In this document: positions 9,451 through 21,877 of the stretch, piece by piece
How the letters are laid out: every line of letters starts with the position of its first letter
Numbering within the stretch: the first letter of the stretch is position 1
NCBI GenBank assembly: GCA_911728455.2
Contig: OU452222.1
Coordinates: 3,043,592-3,107,591, forward strand
Source: Marthasterias glacialis
Taxonomy: Eukaryota > Echinodermata > Asteroidea > Forcipulatida > Asteriidae
Direction of reading: 5' to 3'
DNA length: 64,000 nucleotides
The notes under the pieces: model-generated
The model's database searches: none
The model's input: the letters and a program-made list of their open reading frames with translations, nothing else
What the model was told of the DNA's origin: nothing
Program-made: the position numbers and the translations under genes

Positions 9451-12400
9451 TAGGGAGGATGCCAGGGACCGCGGAGTGAGGACACCCCGAAAATGTCCAG
9501 TGCATACGGCCATGCTGTATGTACGTCAACAATAGCCAAGGCCGCTACGTGTGTGCTGGACCGCAGCCAGCAAAAAAAAAAAAAAAAAAACGCCGAAAAA
9601 AGAAGTCGGCAGCGCCAAGGCCAATAACTCCACAAATAATGGGGCTAGAGGGAATTTTCTTGTACCTGCAGTTAGCTGCCATAGTCCTGCATCCGAAAAT
9701 CTGGTTTTCCCGGTCAGCCAGGGCCATCTTCCGCCTTGAAACGACCAGGGAGCGGGGCTGCTCCGAATGTGCTTCAAACGCATGTCTAATGGCACTTTTG
9801 TACACAAAGCTGTAACAGAGTGAAAACAAGACTTAGCAACGGCTCTATTTCCCAAAGTATCGGCGGAAAACTGACAAATGTGACACTGTTGGAAAGCCCT
9901 GCTCATGGGCCTTCCGAAAATGCCGGTCTTATGGCTGCAGGATAAATAGGGAGGATGCCAGGGACCGCGGAGTGAGGACACCCCGAGGATGTCCAGTGCA
10001 TACAGCCATGCTGTGTGTACGTCAACAATAGCTAAGGCCGCTACGTGTGTGCTGGACCGCAGCCAGCAAAAAAAAAAAAAAAAAAAAAAAAAACGCCGAA
10101 AAAAGAAGTCGGCAGCGCCAAGGCCAATAACTCCACAAATAATGGGGCTAGAGGGAATTTTCTTGTACCTGCAGTTAGCTGCCATAGTCCTGCATCCGAA
10201 AATCTGGTTTTCCCGGTCAGCCAGGGCCATCTTCCGCCTTAAAACGACCAGGGAGCGGGGCTGCTCCGAATGTGCTTCAAACGCATGTCTAATGGCACTT
10301 TTGTACACAAAGCTGTAACAGAGTGAAAACAAGACTTAGCAACGGCTCTATCTCCCAAAGTATTGGCGGAAAACTGACAAATCTGACACTGTTGGAAAGC
10401 CCTGCTCATGGGCTTTCCGAAAATGCCGGTCTTATGGCTGCAGGATAAATAGGGAGGATGCCAGGGACCGCGGAGTGAGGACACCCCGAAAATGTCCAGT
10501 GCATACGGCCATGCTGTATGTACGTCAACAATAGCCAAGGCCGCTACGTGTGTGCTGGACCGCAGCCAGCAAAAAAAAAAAAAAAAAACGCCGAAAAAAG
10601 AAGTCGGCAGCGCCAAGGCCAATAACTCCACAAATAATGGGGCTAGAGGGAATTTTCTTGTACCTGCAGTTAGCTGCCATAGTCCTGCATCCGAAAATCT
10701 GGTTTTCCCGGTCAGCCAGGGCCATCTTCCGCCTTAAAACGACCAGGGAGCGGGGCTGCTCCGAATGTGCTTCAAACGCATGTCTAATGGCACTTTTGTA
10801 CACAAAGCTGTAACAAAGTGAAAACAAGACTTAGCAACGGCTCTATTTCCCAAAGTATTGGCGGAAAACTGACAAATGTGACACTGTTGGAAAGCCCTGC
10901 TCATGGGCCTTCCGAAAATGCCGGTCTTATGGCTGCAGGATAACTAGGGAGGATGCCAGGGACCGCGGAGTGAGGACACCCCGAAGATGTCCAGTGCTTA
11001 CAGCCATGCTGTGTGTACGTCAACAATAGCTAAGGCCGCTACGTGTGTGCTGGACCGCAGCCAGCAAAAAAAAAAAAAAAAAAAAAAAAACGCCGAAAAA
11101 AGAAGTCGGCAGCGCCAAGGCCAATAACTCCACAAATAATGGGGCTAGAGGGAATTTTCTTGTACCTGCAGTTAGCTGCCATAGTCCTGCATCCGAAAAT
11201 CTGGTTTTCCCGGTCAGCCAGGGCCATCTTCCGCCTTAAAACGACCAGGGAGCGGGGCTGCTCCGAATGTGCTTCAAACGCATGTCTAATGGCACTTTTG
11301 TACGCGAAGCTGTAACAGAGTGAAAACAAGACTTAGCAACGGGTCTTTTTCCTAAAGTATTGGCGGAAAACTGACAAATCTGACACTGTTGGAAAGCCCT
11401 GCTCATGGGCTTTCCGAAAATGCCGGTCTTATGGCTGCAGGATAAATAGGGAGGATGCCAGGGACCGCAGAGTGAGGACACCCCGAGGATGTCCAGTGCA
11501 TACAGCCATGCTGTGTGTACGTCAACAATAGCTAAGGCCGCTACGTGTGTGCTGGACCGCAGCCAGCAAAAAAAAAAAAAAAAACGCCGAAAAAAGAAGT
11601 CGGCAGCGCCAAGGCCAATAACTCCACAAATAATGGGGCTAGAGGGAATTTTCTTGTACCTGCAGTTAGCTGCCATAGTCCTGCATCCGAAAATCTGGTT
11701 TTCCCGGTCAGCCAGGGCCATCTTCCGCCTTGAAACGACCAGGGAGCGGGGCTGCTCCGAATGTGCTTCAAACGCATGTCTAATGGCACTTTTGTACACA
11801 AAGCTGTAACAAAGTGAAAACAAGACTTAGCAACGGCTCTATTTCCTAAAGTATTGGCGGAAAACTGACAAATCTGACACTGTTGGAAAGCCCTGCTCAT
11901 GGGCCTTCCGAAAATGCCGGTCTTATGGCTGCAGGATAAATAGGGAGGATGCCAGGGACCGCGGAGTGAGGACACCCCGAGGATGTCCAGTGCATACAGC
12001 CATGCTGTGTGTACGTCAACAATAGCTAAGGCCGCTACGTGTGTGCTGGACCGCAGCCAGCAAAAAAAAAAAAAAAAAAAAAAAAAACGCCGAAAAAAGA
12101 AGTCGGCAGCGCCAAGGCCAATAACTCCACAAATAATGGGGCTAGAGGGAATTTTCTTGTACCTGCAGTTAGCTGCCATAGTCCTGCATCCGAAAATCTG
12201 GTTTTCCCGGTCAGCCAGGGCCATCTTCCGCCTTAAAACGACCAGGGAGCGGGGCTGCTCCGAATGTGCTTCAAACGCATGTCTAATGGCACTTTTGTAC
12301 ACAAAGCTGTAACAGAGTGAAAACAAGACTTAGCAACGGCTCTATCTCCCAAAGTATTGGCGGAAAACTGACAAATCTGACACTGTTGGAAAGCCCTGCT

Positions 12401-14434
12401 CATGGGCTTTCCGTAAATGCCGGTCTTATGGCTGCAGGATAAATAGGGAGGATGCCAGGGACCGCGGAGTGAGGACACCCCGAGGATGTCCAGTGCATAC
12501 GGCCATGCTGTATGTACGTCAACAATAGCCAAGGCCGCTACGTGTGTGCTGGACCGCAGACAGCAAAAAAAAAAAAAAAAGCCGAAAAAAGAAGTCGGCA
12601 GCGCCAAGGCCAATAACTCCACAAATAATGGGGCTAGAGGGAATTTTCTTGTACCTGCAGTTAGCTGCCATAGTCCTGCATCCGAAAATCTGGTTTTCCC
12701 GGTCAGCCAGGGCCATCTTCCGCCTTAAAACGACCAGGGAGCGGGGCTGCTCCGACTGTGCTTCAAACGCATGTCTAATGGCAATTTTGTACACAAAGCT
12801 GTAACAGAGTGAAAACAAGACTTAGCAACGGCTCTATCTCCCAAAGTATTGGCGGAAAACTGACAAATGTGACACTGTTGGAAAGCCCTGCTCATGGGCT
12901 TTCCGAAAATGCCGGTCTTATGGCTGCAGGATAAATAGGGAGGATGCCAGGGACCGCGGAGTGAGGACACCCCGAGGATGTCCAGTGCATACAGCCATGC
13001 TGTGTGTACGTCAACAATAGCTAAGGCCGCTACGTATGTGCTGGACCGCAGCCAGCAAAAAAAAAAAAAAAAAAAAAAAAAACGCCGAAAAAAGAAGTCG
13101 GCAGCGCCAAGGCCAATAACTCCACAAATAATGGGGCTAGAGGGAATTTTCTTGTACCTGCAGTTAGCTGCCATAGTCCTGCATCCGAAAATCTGGTTTT
13201 CCCGGTCAGCCAGGGCCATCTTCCGCCTTAAAACGACCAGGGAGCGGGGCTGCTCCGAATGTGCTTCAAACGCATGTCTAATGGCACTTTTGTACACAAA
13301 GCTGTAACAGAGTGAAAACAAGACTTAGCAACGGCTCTATCTCCCAAAGTATTGGCGGAAAACTGACAAATCTGACACTGTTGGAAAGACCTGCTCATGG
13401 GCTTTCCGAAAATGCTGGTCTTATGGCTGCAGGATAAATAGGGAGGATGCCAGGGACCGCGGAGTGAGGACACCCCGAAAATGTCCAGTGCATACGGCCA
13501 TGCTGTATGTACGTCAACAATAGCCAAGGCCGCTACGTGTGTGCTGGACCGCAGCCAGCAAAAAAAAAAAAAAAAAACGCCGAAAAAAGAAGTCGGCAGC
13601 GCCAAGGCCAATAACTCCACAAATAATGGGGCTAGAGGGAATTTTCTTGTACCTGCAGTTAGCTGCCATAGTCCTGCATCCGAAAATCTGGTTTTCCCGG
13701 TCAGCCAGGGCCATCTTCCGCCTTCAAACGACCAGGGAGCGGGGCTGCTCCGAATGTGCTTCAAACGCATGTCTAATGGCACTTTTGTACACAAAGCTGT
13801 AACAAAGTGAAAACAAGACTTAGCAACGGCTCTATTTCCCAAAGTATTGGCGGAAAACTGACAAATGTGACACTGTTGGAAAGCCCTGCTCATGGGCCTT
13901 CCGAAAATGCCGGTCTTATGGCTGCAGGATAACTAGGGAGGATGCCAGGGACCGCGGAGTGAGGACACCCCGAGGATGTCCAGTGCTTACAGCCATGCTG
14001 TGTGTACGTCAACAATAGCTAAGGCCGCTACGTGTGTGCTGGACCGCAGCCAGCAAAAAAAAAAAAAAAAAAAAAAAACGCCGAAAAAAGAAGTCGGCAG
14101 CGCCAAGGCCAATAACTCCACAAATAATGGGGCTAGAGGGAATTTTCTTGTACCTGCAGTTAGCTGCCATAGTCCTGCATCCGAAAATCTGGTTTTCCCG
14201 GTCAGCCAGGGCCATCTTCCGCCTTGAAACGACCAGGGAGCGGGGCTGCTCCTAATGTGCTTCAAACGCATGTCTAATGGCACTTTTGTACACAAAGCTG
14301 TAACAGAGTGAAAACAAGACTTAGCAACGGCTCTATCTCCCAAAGTATTGGCGGAAAACTGACAAATCTGACACTGTTGGAAAGCCCTGCTCATGGGCTT
14401 TCCGTAAATGCCGGTCTTATGGCTGCAGCATAAA

Positions 14435-16420
14435 TAGGGAGGATGCCAGGGACCGCGGAGTGAGGACACCCCGAGGATGTCCAGTGCATACGGCCATGCT
14501 GTATGTACGTCAACAATAGCCAAGGCCGCTACGTGTGTGCTGGACCGCAGACAGCAAAAAAAAAAAAAAAAAAGCCGAAAAAAGAAGTCGGCAGCGCCAA
14601 GGCCAATAACTCCACAAATAATGGGGCTAGAGGGAATTTTCTTGTACCTGCAGTTAGCTGCCATAGTCCTGCATCCGAAAATCTGGTTTTCCCGGTCAGC
14701 CAGGGCCATCTTCCGCCTTAAAACGACCAGGGAGCGGGGCTGCTCCGAATGTGCTTCAAACGCATGTCTAATGGCACTTTTGTACACGAAGCTGTAACAG
14801 AGTGAAAACAAGACTTAGCAACGGCTCTATCTCCCAAAGTATTGGCGGAAAACTGACAAATCTGACACTGTTGGAAAGCCCTGCTCATGGGCTTTCCGAA
14901 AATGCCGGTCTTATGGCTGCAGCATAAATAGGGAGGATGCCAGGGACCGCGGAGTGAGGACACCCCGAGGATGTCCAGTGCATACGGCCATGCTGTATGT
15001 ACGTCAACAATAGCCAAGGCCGCTACGTGTGTGCTGGACCGCAGACAGCAAAAAAAAAAAAAAAAAGCCGAAAAAAGAAGTCGGCAGCGCCAAGGCCAAT
15101 AACTCCACAAATAATGGGGCTAGAGGGAATTTTCTTGTACCTGCAGTTAGCTGCCATAGTCCTGCATCCGAAAATCTGGTTTTCCCGGTCAGCCAGGGCC
15201 ATCTTCCGCCTTAAAACGACCAGGGAGCGGGGCTGCTCCGAATGTGCTTCAAACGCATGTCTAATGGCAATTTTGTACACAAAGCTGTAACAGAGTGAAA
15301 ACAAGACTTAGCAACGGCTCTATCTCCCAAAGTATTGGCGGAAAACTGACAAATGTGACACTGTTGGAAAGCCCTGCTCATGGGCTTTCCGAAAATGCCG
15401 GTCTTATGGCTGCAGGATAAATAGGGAGGATGCCAGGGACCGCGGAGTGAGGACACCCCGAGGATGTCCAGTGCATACAGCCATGCTGTGTGTACGTCAA
15501 CAATAGCTAAGGCCGCTACGTGTGTGCTGGACCGCAGCCAGCAAAAAAAAAAAAAAAAAAAAAAAAAACGCCGAAAAAAGAAGTCGGCAGCGCCAAGGCC
15601 AATAACTCCACAAATAATGGGGCTAGAGGGAATTTTCTTGTACCTGCAGTTAGCTGCCATAGTCCTGCATCCGAAAATCTGGTTTTCCCGGTCAGCCAGG
15701 GCCATCTTCCGCCTTAAAACGACCAGGGAGCGGGGCTGCTCCGAATGTGCTTCAAACGCATGTCTAATGGCACTTTTGTACACAAAGCTGTAACAGAGTG
15801 AAAACAAGACTTAGCAACGGCTCTATCTCCCAAAGTATTGGCGGAAAACTGACAAATCTGACACTGTTGGAAAGACCTGCTCATGGGCTTTCCGAAAATG
15901 CTGGTCTTATGGCTGCAGGATAAATAGGGAGGATGCCAGGGACCGCGGAGTGAGGACACCCCGAAAATGTCCAGTGCATACGGCCATGCTGTATGTACGT
16001 CAACAATAGCCAAGGCCGCTACGTGTGTGCTGGACCGCAGCCAGCAAAAAAAAAAAAAAAAAAACGCCGAAAAAAGAAGTCGGCAGCGCCAAGGCCAATT
16101 ACTCCACAAATAATGGGGCTAGAGGGAATTTTCTTGTACCTGCAGTTAGCTGCCATAGTCCTGCATCCGAAAATCTGGTTTTCCCGGTCAGCCAGGGCCA
16201 TCTTCCGCCTTAAAACGACCAGGGAGCGGGGCTGCTCCGAATGTGCTTCAAACGCATGTCTAATGGCACTTTTGTACACAAAGCTGTAACAGAGTGAAAA
16301 CAAGACTTAGCAACGGCTCTATCTCCCAAAGTATTGGCGGAAAACTGACAAATCTGACACTGTTGGAAAGCCCTGCTCATGGGCTTTCCGAAAATGCCGG
16401 TCTTATGGCTGCAGCATAAA
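14435..16420 (+). repeat. Units 30-33, a further partial copy of units 11-14
   Basis: The offset to units 11-14 is constant at 9455-9456 across four units. The shared marks are CGCAGACAGC before the A-tract (units 11, 12, 30, 31) and GCAATTTTG (12, 31). Unit 32 lacks the CTACGTATG mark of unit 13, and unit 31 lacks CCGACTGTG, so this copy separated before those changes or was later converted. Unit 29 appears to switch inside itself from unit 15-like to unit 10-like sequence, because it ends with CCGTAAATG. Confidence 0.75.
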
Positions 16421-18398
16421 TAGGGAGGATGCCAGGGACCGCGGAGTGAGGACACCCCGAGGATGTCCAGTGCATACGGCCATGCTGTATGTACGTCAAC
16501 AATAGCCAAGGCCGCTACGTGTGTGCTGGACCGCAGCCAGCAAAAAAAAAAAAAAAAACGCCGAAAAAAGAAGTCGGCAGCGCCAAGGCCAATAACTCCA
16601 CAAATAATGGGGCTAGAGGGAATTTTCTTGTACCTGCAGTTAGCTGCCATAGTCCTGCATCCGAAAACCTGGTTTTCCCGGTCAGCCAGGGCCATCTTCC
16701 GCCTTAAAACGACCAGGGAGCGGGGCTGCTCCGAATGTGCTTCAAACGCATGTCTAATGGCACTTTTGTACACAAAGCTGTAACAGAGTGAAAACAAGAC
16801 TTAGCAACGGCTCTATTACCCAAAGTATTGGCGGAAAACTGACAAATCTGACACTGTTGGAAAGCCCTGCTCATGGGCTTTCCGAAAATGCCGGTCTTAT
16901 GGCTGCAGGATAAATAGGGAGGATGCCAGGGACCGCGGAGTGAGGACACCCCGAGCATGTCCAGTGGATACGGCCATGCTGTATGTACGTCAACAATAGC
17001 CAAGGCCGCTACGTGTGTGCTGGACCGCAGCCAGCAAAAAAACAAAAAAAAAAACGCCAAAAAAAGAAGTCGGCAGCGCCAAGGCCAATAACTCCACAAA
17101 TAATGGGGCTAGAGGGAATTTTCTTGTACCTGCAGTTAGCTGCCATAGTCCTGCATCCGAAAATCTGTTTTTCCCGGTCAGCCAGGGCCATCTTCCGCCT
17201 TGAAACGACCAGGGAACGGGGCTGCTCCGAATGTACTTCAAACGCATGTCTAGAGGCACTTTTGTACACAAAGCTGTAACAGAGTGAAAACAAGACTTAG
17301 CAACGGCTCTATTTCCCAAAGTATTGGCGGAAAACTGACAAATCTGACACTGTTGGAAAGCCCTGCTCATGGGCTTTCCGAATATGCCGGTCTTATGGCT
17401 GCAGGATAAATAGGGAGGATGCCAGGGACCGCGGAGTGAGGACACCCCGAGGATGTCCAGTGCATACGGCCATGCTGTATGTACGTCAACAATAGCCAAG
17501 GCCGCTACGTGTGTGCTGGACCGCAGCCAGCAAAAAAAAAAAAAAAACGCCGAAAAAAGAAGTCGGCAGCGCCAAGGCCAATAACTCCACAAATAATGGG
17601 GCTAGAGGGAATTTTCTTGTACCTGCAGTTAGCTGCCATAGTCCTGCATCCGAAAACCTGGTTTTCCCGGTCAGCCAGGGCCATCTTCCGCCTTAAAACG
17701 ACCAGGGAGCGGGGCTGCTCCGAATGTGCTTCAAACGCATGTCTAATGGCACTTTTGTACACAAAGCTGTAACAGAGTGAAAACAAGACTTAGCAACGGC
17801 TCTATTACCCAAAGTATTGGCGGAAAACTGACAAATCTGACACTGTTGGAAAGCCCTGCTCATGGGCTTTCCGAAAATGCCGGTCTTATGGCTGCAGGAT
17901 AAATAGGGAGGATGCCAGGGACCGCGGAGTGAGGACACCCCGAGCATGTCCAGTGGATACGGCCATGCTGTATGTACGTCAACAATAGCCAAGGCCGCTA
18001 CGTGTGTGCTGGACCGCAGCCAGCAAAAAAACAAAAAAAAAACGCCAAAAAAAGAAGTCGGCAGCGCCAAGGCCAATAACTCCACAAATAATGGGGCTAG
18101 AGGGAATTTTCTTGTACCTGCAGTTAGCTGCCATAGTCCTGCATCCGAAAATCTGTTTTTCCCGGTCAGCCAGGGCCATCTTCCGCCTTGAAACGACCAG
18201 GGAACGGGGCTGCTCCGAATGTACTTCAAACGCATGTCTAGAGGCACTTTTGTACACAAAGCTGTAACAGAGTGAAAACAAGACTTAGCAACGGCTCTAT
18301 TTCCCAAAGTATTGGCGGAAAACTGACAAATCTGACACTGTTGGAAAGCCCTGCTCATGGGCTTTCCGAATATGCCGGTCTTATGGCTGCAGGATAAA
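16421..18398 (+). repeat. Two-unit duplication, units 34-35 and 36-37
   Basis: Units 34-35 (16421-17410) and 36-37 (17411-18398) are 990 and 988 bp. The first unit of each pair has CCGAAAACCTGG and CTATTACCC. The second has GAGCATGTCC, GTGGATACGG, an A-tract broken by C, CGCCAAAAAA, GGGAACGGGG, GTACTTC, GTCTAGAGG and CCGAATATG. This many private changes shared exactly implies a very recent copy. Confidence 0.88.
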
Positions 18399-19882
18399 TA
18401 GCGAGGATGCCAGGGACCGCGGAGTGAGGACACCCCGAGGATGTCCAGTGCATACGGCCATGCTGTATGTACGTCAACAATAGCCAAGGCCGCTACGTGT
18501 GTGCTGGACCGCAGCCAGCAAAGAAAAAAAAAACGCCGAAAAAAGAAGTCGGCAGCGCCAAGGCCAATAACTCCACAAATAATGGGGCTAGAGGGAATTT
18601 TCTTGTACCTGCAGTTAGCTGCCATAGTCCTGCATCCGAAAATTTGGTTTTCCCGGTCAGCCAGGGCCATCTTCCGCCTTAAAACGACCAGGGAGCGGGG
18701 CTGCTCCGAATGTGCTTCAAACGCATGTCTAATGGCACTTTTGTACACAAAGCTGTAACAGAGTGAAAACAAGACTTAGCAACGGCTCTATTTCCCAAAG
18801 TATTGGCGGAAAACTGACAAATCTGACACTGTTGGAAAGCCCTGCTCATGGGCTTTCCGAAAATGCCGGTCTTATGGCTGCAGGATAAATAGGGAGGATG
18901 CCAGGGACCGCGGAGTGAGGACACCCCGAGCATGTCCAGTGGATACGGCCATGCTGTATGTACGTCAACAATAGCCAAGGCCGCTACGTGTGTGCTGGAC
19001 CGCAGCCAGCAAAAAAACAAAAAAAAACGCCGAAAAAAGAAGTCGGCAGCGCCAAGGCCAATAACTCCACAAATAATGGGGCTAGAGGGAATTTTTTTGT
19101 ACCTGCAGTTAGCTGCCATAGTCCTGCATCCGAAAATCTGGTTTTCCCGGTCAGCCAGGGCCATCTTCCGCCTTAAAACGACCAGGGAGCGGGGCTGCTC
19201 CGAATGTGCTTCAAACGCATGTCTAATGGCACTTTTGTACACAAAGCTGTAACAGAGTGAAAACAAGACTTAGCAACGGCTCTATCTCCCAAAGTATCGG
19301 CGGAAAACTGACAAATCTGACACTGTTGGAAAGCCCTGCTCATGGGCTTTCCGAAAATGCCGGTCTTATGGCTGCAGCATAAATAGGGAGGATGCCAGGG
19401 ACCGCGGAGTGAGGACACCCCGAGGATGTCCAGTGCATACGGCCACGCTGTGTGTACGTCAACAATAGCTAAGGCCGCTACGTGTGTGCTGGACCGCAGC
19501 CAGCAAAAAAAAAAAAAAAAAAAAAAACGCCGAAAAAAGAAGTCGGCAGCGCCAAGGCCAATAACTCCACAAATAATGGGTTAGAGGGAATTTTCTTGTA
19601 CCTGCAGTTAGCTGCCATAGTCCTGCATCCGAAAATCTGGTTTTCCCGGTCAGCCAGGGCCATCTTCCGCCTTAAAACGACCAGGGAGCGGGGCTGCTCC
19701 GAATGTGCTTCAAACGCATGTCTAATGGCACTTTTGTACACAAAGCTGTAACAGAGTGAAAACAAGACTTAGCAACGGCTCTATCTCCCAAAGTATTGGC
19801 GGAAAACTGACAAATCTGACACTGTTGGAAAGCCCTGCTCATGGGCTTTCCGAAAATGCCGGTCTTATGGCTGCAGCATAAA
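18399..19882 (+). repeat. Units 38-40, transition units
   Basis: Unit 38 (18399) starts TAGCGAGG and has a short tract broken by G. Unit 39 (18890) has GAGCATG with GTGGATAC like units 35 and 37, and a T-richer ATTTTTTTGTACC at about 19090. Unit 40 (19384) is a junction form: CATACGGCC of type B with TGTGTG and AGCTAAGG of type A, a CAC hairpin loop, and a one-base-shorter ATGGGTTAGAGGG at about 19576. Confidence 0.7.
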
Positions 19883-21877
19883 TAGGGAGGATGCCAGGGA
19901 CCGCGGAGTGAGGACACCCCGAGGATGTCCAGTGCATACGGCCATGCTGTATGTACGTAAACAATAGCCAAGGCCGCTACGTGTGTGCTGGACCGCAGCC
20001 AGCAAAAAAAAAAAAAAAAACGCCGAAAAAAGAAGTCGGCAGCGCCAAGGCCAATAACTCCACAAATAATGGGGCTAGAGGGAATTTTCTTGTACCTGCA
20101 GTTAGCTGCCATAGTCCTGCATCCGAAAATCTGGTTTTCCCGGTCAGCCAGGGCCATCTTCCGCCTTAAAACGACCAGGGAGCGGGGCTGCTCCGAATGT
20201 GCTTCAAACGCATGTCTAATCTCACTTTTGTACACAAAGAAAGCTGTAACAGAGTGAAAACAAGACTTAGCAACGGCTCTATCTCCCAAAGTATTGACGG
20301 AAAACTGACAAATCTGACACTGTTGGAAAGCCCTGCTCATGGGCTTTCCGAAAATGCTGGTCTTATGGCTGCAGGATAAATAGGGAGGATGCCAGGGACC
20401 GCGGAGTGAGGACACCCCGAAAATGTCCAGTGCGTACGGCCATGCTGGATGTACGTCAACAATAGCCAAGGCCGCTACGTGTGTGCTGGACCGCAGCCAG
20501 CAAAAAAAAAAAAAAAAAACGCCGAAAAAAGAAGTCGGCAGCGCCAAGGCCAATAACTCCACAAATAATGGGGCTAAAAGAAATTTTCTTGTACCTGCAG
20601 TTAGCTGCCATAGTCCTGCATCCGAAAATCTGGTTTTCCCGGTCAGCCAGGGCCATCTTCCGCCTTGAAACGACCAGGGAGCGGGGCTGCTCCGAATGTG
20701 CTTCAAACGCATGTCTAATGGCACTTTTGTACACAAAGCTGTAACAGAGTGAAAACAAGACTTAGCAACGGCTCTATCTCCCAAAGTATTGGCGGAAAAC
20801 TGACAAATCTGACACTGTTGGAAAGCCCTGCTCATGGGCTTTCCGAAAATGCCGGTCTTATGGCTGCAGCATAAATAGGGAGGATGCCAGGGACCGCGGA
20901 GTGAGGACACCCCGAGGATGTCCAGTGCATACGGCCATGCTGTATGTACGTAAACAATAGCCAAGGCCGCTACGTGTGTGCTGGACCGCAGCCAGCAAAA
21001 AAAAAAAAAAAAAAAAAAAAAACGCCGAAAAAAGAAGTCGGCAGCGCCAAGGCCAATAACTCCACAAATAATGGGGCTAGAGGGAATTTTCTTGTACCTG
21101 CAGTTAGCTGCCATAGTCCTGCATCCGAAAATCTGGTTTTCCCGGTCAGCCAGGGCCATCTTCCGCCTTAAAACGACCAGGGAGCGGGGCTGCTCCGAAT
21201 GTGCTTCAAACGCATGTCTAATCTCACTTTTGTACACAAAGAAAGCTGTAACAGAGTGAAAACAAGACTTAGCAACGGCTCTATCTCCCAAAGTATTGAC
21301 GGAAAACTGACAAATCTGACACTGTTGGAAAGCCCTGCTCATGGGCTTTCCGAAAATGCTGGTCTTATGGCTGCAGGATAAATAGGGAGGATGCCAGGGA
21401 CCGCGGAGTGAGGACACCCCGAAAATGTCCAGTGCGTACGGCCATGCTGGATGTACGTCAACAATAGCCAAGGCCGCTACGTGTGTGCTGGACCGCAGCC
21501 AGCAAAAAAAAAAAAAAAAACCGCCGAAAAAAGAAGTCGGCAGCGCCAAGGCCAATAACTCCACAAATAATGGGGCTAAAAGAAATTTTCTTGTACCTGC
21601 AGTTAGCTGCCATATTCCTGCATCCGAAAATCTGGTTTTCCCGGTCAGCCAGGGCCATCTTCCGCCTTGAAACGACCAGGGAGCGGGGCTGCTCCGAATG
21701 TGCTTCAAACGCATGTCTAATGGCACTTTTGTACACAAAGCTGTAACAGAGTGAAAACAAGACTTAGCAACGGCTCTATCTCCCAAAGTATTGGCGGAAA
21801 ACTGACAAATCTGACACTGTTGGAAAGCCCTGCTCATGGGCTTTCCGAAAATGCCGGTCTTATGGCTGCAGCATAAA
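19883..21877 (+). repeat. Two-unit duplication with a private 4-bp insertion, units 41-42 and 43-44
   Basis: Units 41-42 (19883-20875) and 43-44 (20876-21877) share GTACGTAAAC, CTAATCTCAC and a 4-base insertion giving ACACAAAGAAAGCTG (20231, 21233) in the first unit, and GTGCGTACGG, GCTGGATG and CTAAAAGAAATT in the second. The A-tract of unit 43 is longer than that of unit 41, which makes unit 43 the longest in the window (507 bp). The insertion lets minus-strand reading frames run on and produces an accidental 860-codon frame. Confidence 0.88.

Larger units (their letters stand above)
995..14220 (+). repeat. Segmental duplication: units 3-15 re-used as units 20-29 with three units missing
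   Basis: Units 3-5 (995-2490) match units 20-22 (9451-10944) at an offset of exactly 8456. Units 8-10 (3485-4979) match 23-25 (10945-12443) at 7460-7461. Units 12-15 (5474 to about 7250) match 26-29 (12444 to about 14220) at 6969-6970. Shared private marks include GTACGCGAAGC with GGGTCTTTTTCC (3841, 11303), CCGTAAATG (4950, 12412), CCGACTGTG with GCAATTTTG (5785, 12754) and CTACGTATG (6061, 13031). The offset falls by two units and then by one, so the second copy lacks the equivalents of units 6-7 and 11, or the first copy gained them. Units 6-7 themselves resemble 8-9. Confidence 0.85.
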
